A stretch of DNA of 64,000 nucleotides from Tetradesmus obliquus (lineage: Eukaryota > Chlorophyta > Chlorophyceae > Sphaeropleales > Scenedesmaceae). The notes beneath the pieces are model-generated. The model was not told where the DNA came from and did not search any database. It was given only the letters and a program-made list of their open reading frames with translations. Positions within the stretch are counted from its first letter, which is position 1, and each line of letters begins with the position of its first letter. Of this stretch, positions 63,017-64,000 are shown piece by piece. Both the position numbers and the translations under genes were made by a program. The DNA is taken from NCBI GenBank assembly GCA_030272155.1, contig CP126203.1, forward strand, positions 2,108,001 to 2,172,000, given 5' to 3'.

Positions 63017-63271
63017 CAAATCGCCTGACAGCCGTAACACCTGACATTGAGGTGGCATGAGAAGCACGCAGATGGCAGAGCAGCAACGCAGGCCAACAAC
63101 TTGCTTGATTGAAGCAGGCAAGGACCACACGAGCACATGCGCATCCACACACGCGTGCATCAGAACCGATGCAGTGCGCGTATTGCCGCACCTCCGCAGA
63201 GTCCTCCACGTTGCTCTCCCCCAGATTGAGCAGTATCTGGGGGTTTTCCTGCAGCAGCGCAACAGGGTCCT

Positions 63272-63334
<63 letters not shown>

Positions 63335-63978
63335 ATGTCAGCACCACTCAAGCTGTTGCTGTGCAGGCTGATCCCACCCAGCATGATCGCGAGCCTCAGA
63401 TGTTTGCGCTACGCGTGCAGCTGCTGAGCAGCACACAAAAGTGTCACAATTTGCCATCCAAACACATGACATGCTGCCACCGCTGCTTCCTCACACCTTG
63501 CCCCTGAATGACCTTGCTAGGAAGCGGCTGGGTCACTGCACAACACAGCCGCTGCTGCACCGTCATAGTATGCTAGCAGACATACGACAGCGCTGCAACC
63601 CGCCTTGCTCCTGCATGAACTGATCAGGAAAGCGCATGGAGCAACCCTCCTGCGCTTACCCTGCTACTGCCCAACCCTCAGCATACACCCCAAACATAAC
63701 AGCTGCCACCACACCTTGCCCCTAAAAGAGCTTGCCAAGAAAAACAAGCTCCTGCTGAGGGTGGCTGGGTCAGTCGTGTCACACGTGCTGCTGCTTGATC
63801 ACTTGCAACTGCAGCATGCTACTACCGGCTGCTGCCACTCGCTGCTTCCACACACCTTGCCCCTGAATGAGCTTGCCAGGAATGCCAGGCTCCTGCTGAG
63901 AGTGGCCGGGTCAATCAACTCAGGCACAGCCTGGATGATGGCATCGATGTCCTTGGCTGCGCTAAGCAGTGTTTTGAC
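63017..63978 (-). CDS. Partial gene of unknown function, continues beyond the right edge
   Basis: Three minus-strand exons fit in phase 0: 63978-63856 (reads VKTLLSAAKDIDAIIQAVPE onward, ending FRGK), 63269-63192 (DPVALLQENPQILLNLGES onward) and 63040-63017 (VLRLSGDL). The first two acceptors follow CTG/CAG tracts. The amphipathic segments with recurring Pro-x-Leu-Leu/Ile suggest an all-helical repeat protein, but no family is recognised. The 5' part lies beyond 64000 and the 3' end was not resolved. Additional in-frame exon-end copies at 63715 and 63497 may be decoys or alternative exons. Confidence 0.5.
63270..63333 (-). repeat. (CTG)n tract at a 3' splice site
   Basis: About 20 CTG triplets on the minus strand run directly into the AG acceptor of the exon at 63269. 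The same arrangement is seen on the + strand before exons at 5408, 13076, 23235, 25429, 27757 and 31133. The window ends (63979-64000) in another such tract before the exon at 63978. Confidence 0.85.
63497..63910 (-). repeat. Three copies of an exon 3' end with its donor, in the gene at the right edge
   Basis: The stretch encoding D-P-A-T-L-S-R-S-L-x-F-L-A-S-S-F-R-G-K plus the donor GTGTG(T/G) occurs at 63856-63910. It recurs, diverged but open, at 63715-63775 and, shortened, at 63497-63535. Intron sequence next to each donor (GCTGCCAC...CGCTGCTTCC) is repeated too. Confidence 0.75.
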
Positions 63979-64000
63979 CTGCAGCAGCAGCAGCAGCAGC

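Overview
This is nuclear DNA of a eukaryote, most likely a chlorophycean green alga; a Sphaeropleales/Scenedesmaceae-type genome is my inference. The evidence is: genes rich in GT-AG introns with phase-consistent joins; (CTG)n tracts running into the 3' splice sites; long poly-Q/A/S runs in proteins; Pro-Ser cell-wall-type linkers; UGUAA-type 3' ends; a TBCCD1 (Chlamydomonas ASQ2-type) gene; and a tyrosine-recombinase retrotransposon of the DIRS/PAT class. No bacterial operons, tRNA, rRNA or CRISPR were seen.

Layout. 0.3-3.6 kb: satellite of eleven to twelve 282-bp units. 4.1-8.2 kb (+): large low-complexity, probably nuclear protein of unknown function. 9.1-16.0 kb (+): secreted reprolysin-like zinc metalloprotease with Pro-Ser linkers and two C-terminal Cys modules. 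17.3-17.7 kb (+): single-exon DUF4286 protein. 19.9-25.5 kb (+): TBCCD1. 27.3-56.9 kb: three paralogous secreted collagen-like genes, here called C (+, 27.3-34.3), D (-, 49.4-35.6) and E (+, 50.4-56.9). C and D converge; D and E diverge from a 1-kb shared promoter region. A 5.6-kb gag/RT-RNase H/tyrosine-recombinase retroelement (37.9-43.5 kb) sits in sense orientation in an intron of D. 59.9-61.9 kb (-): complete ankyrin-repeat protein. 62.9-64.0 kb (-): 3' part of an unrecognised gene running off the right edge.

The main biology is the collagen-like family. Each protein has a signal peptide, an N-terminal Cys motif (around C-x(3)-G-x-x-W-H), an interrupted Gly-X-Y region built from many tiny phase-1 exons (mostly 9-bp multiples, down to 9 nt), and a shared Cys-rich C-terminal domain. 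With the secreted metalloprotease this suggests extracellular-matrix functions. A second theme is tandem duplication of exon ends together with their splice sites. It occurs in at least six genes and leaves decoy splice sites and pseudo-exons next to the functional exon.

Exon joins given here were derived by hand from splice-site consensus and reading-frame continuity; there is no transcript evidence.
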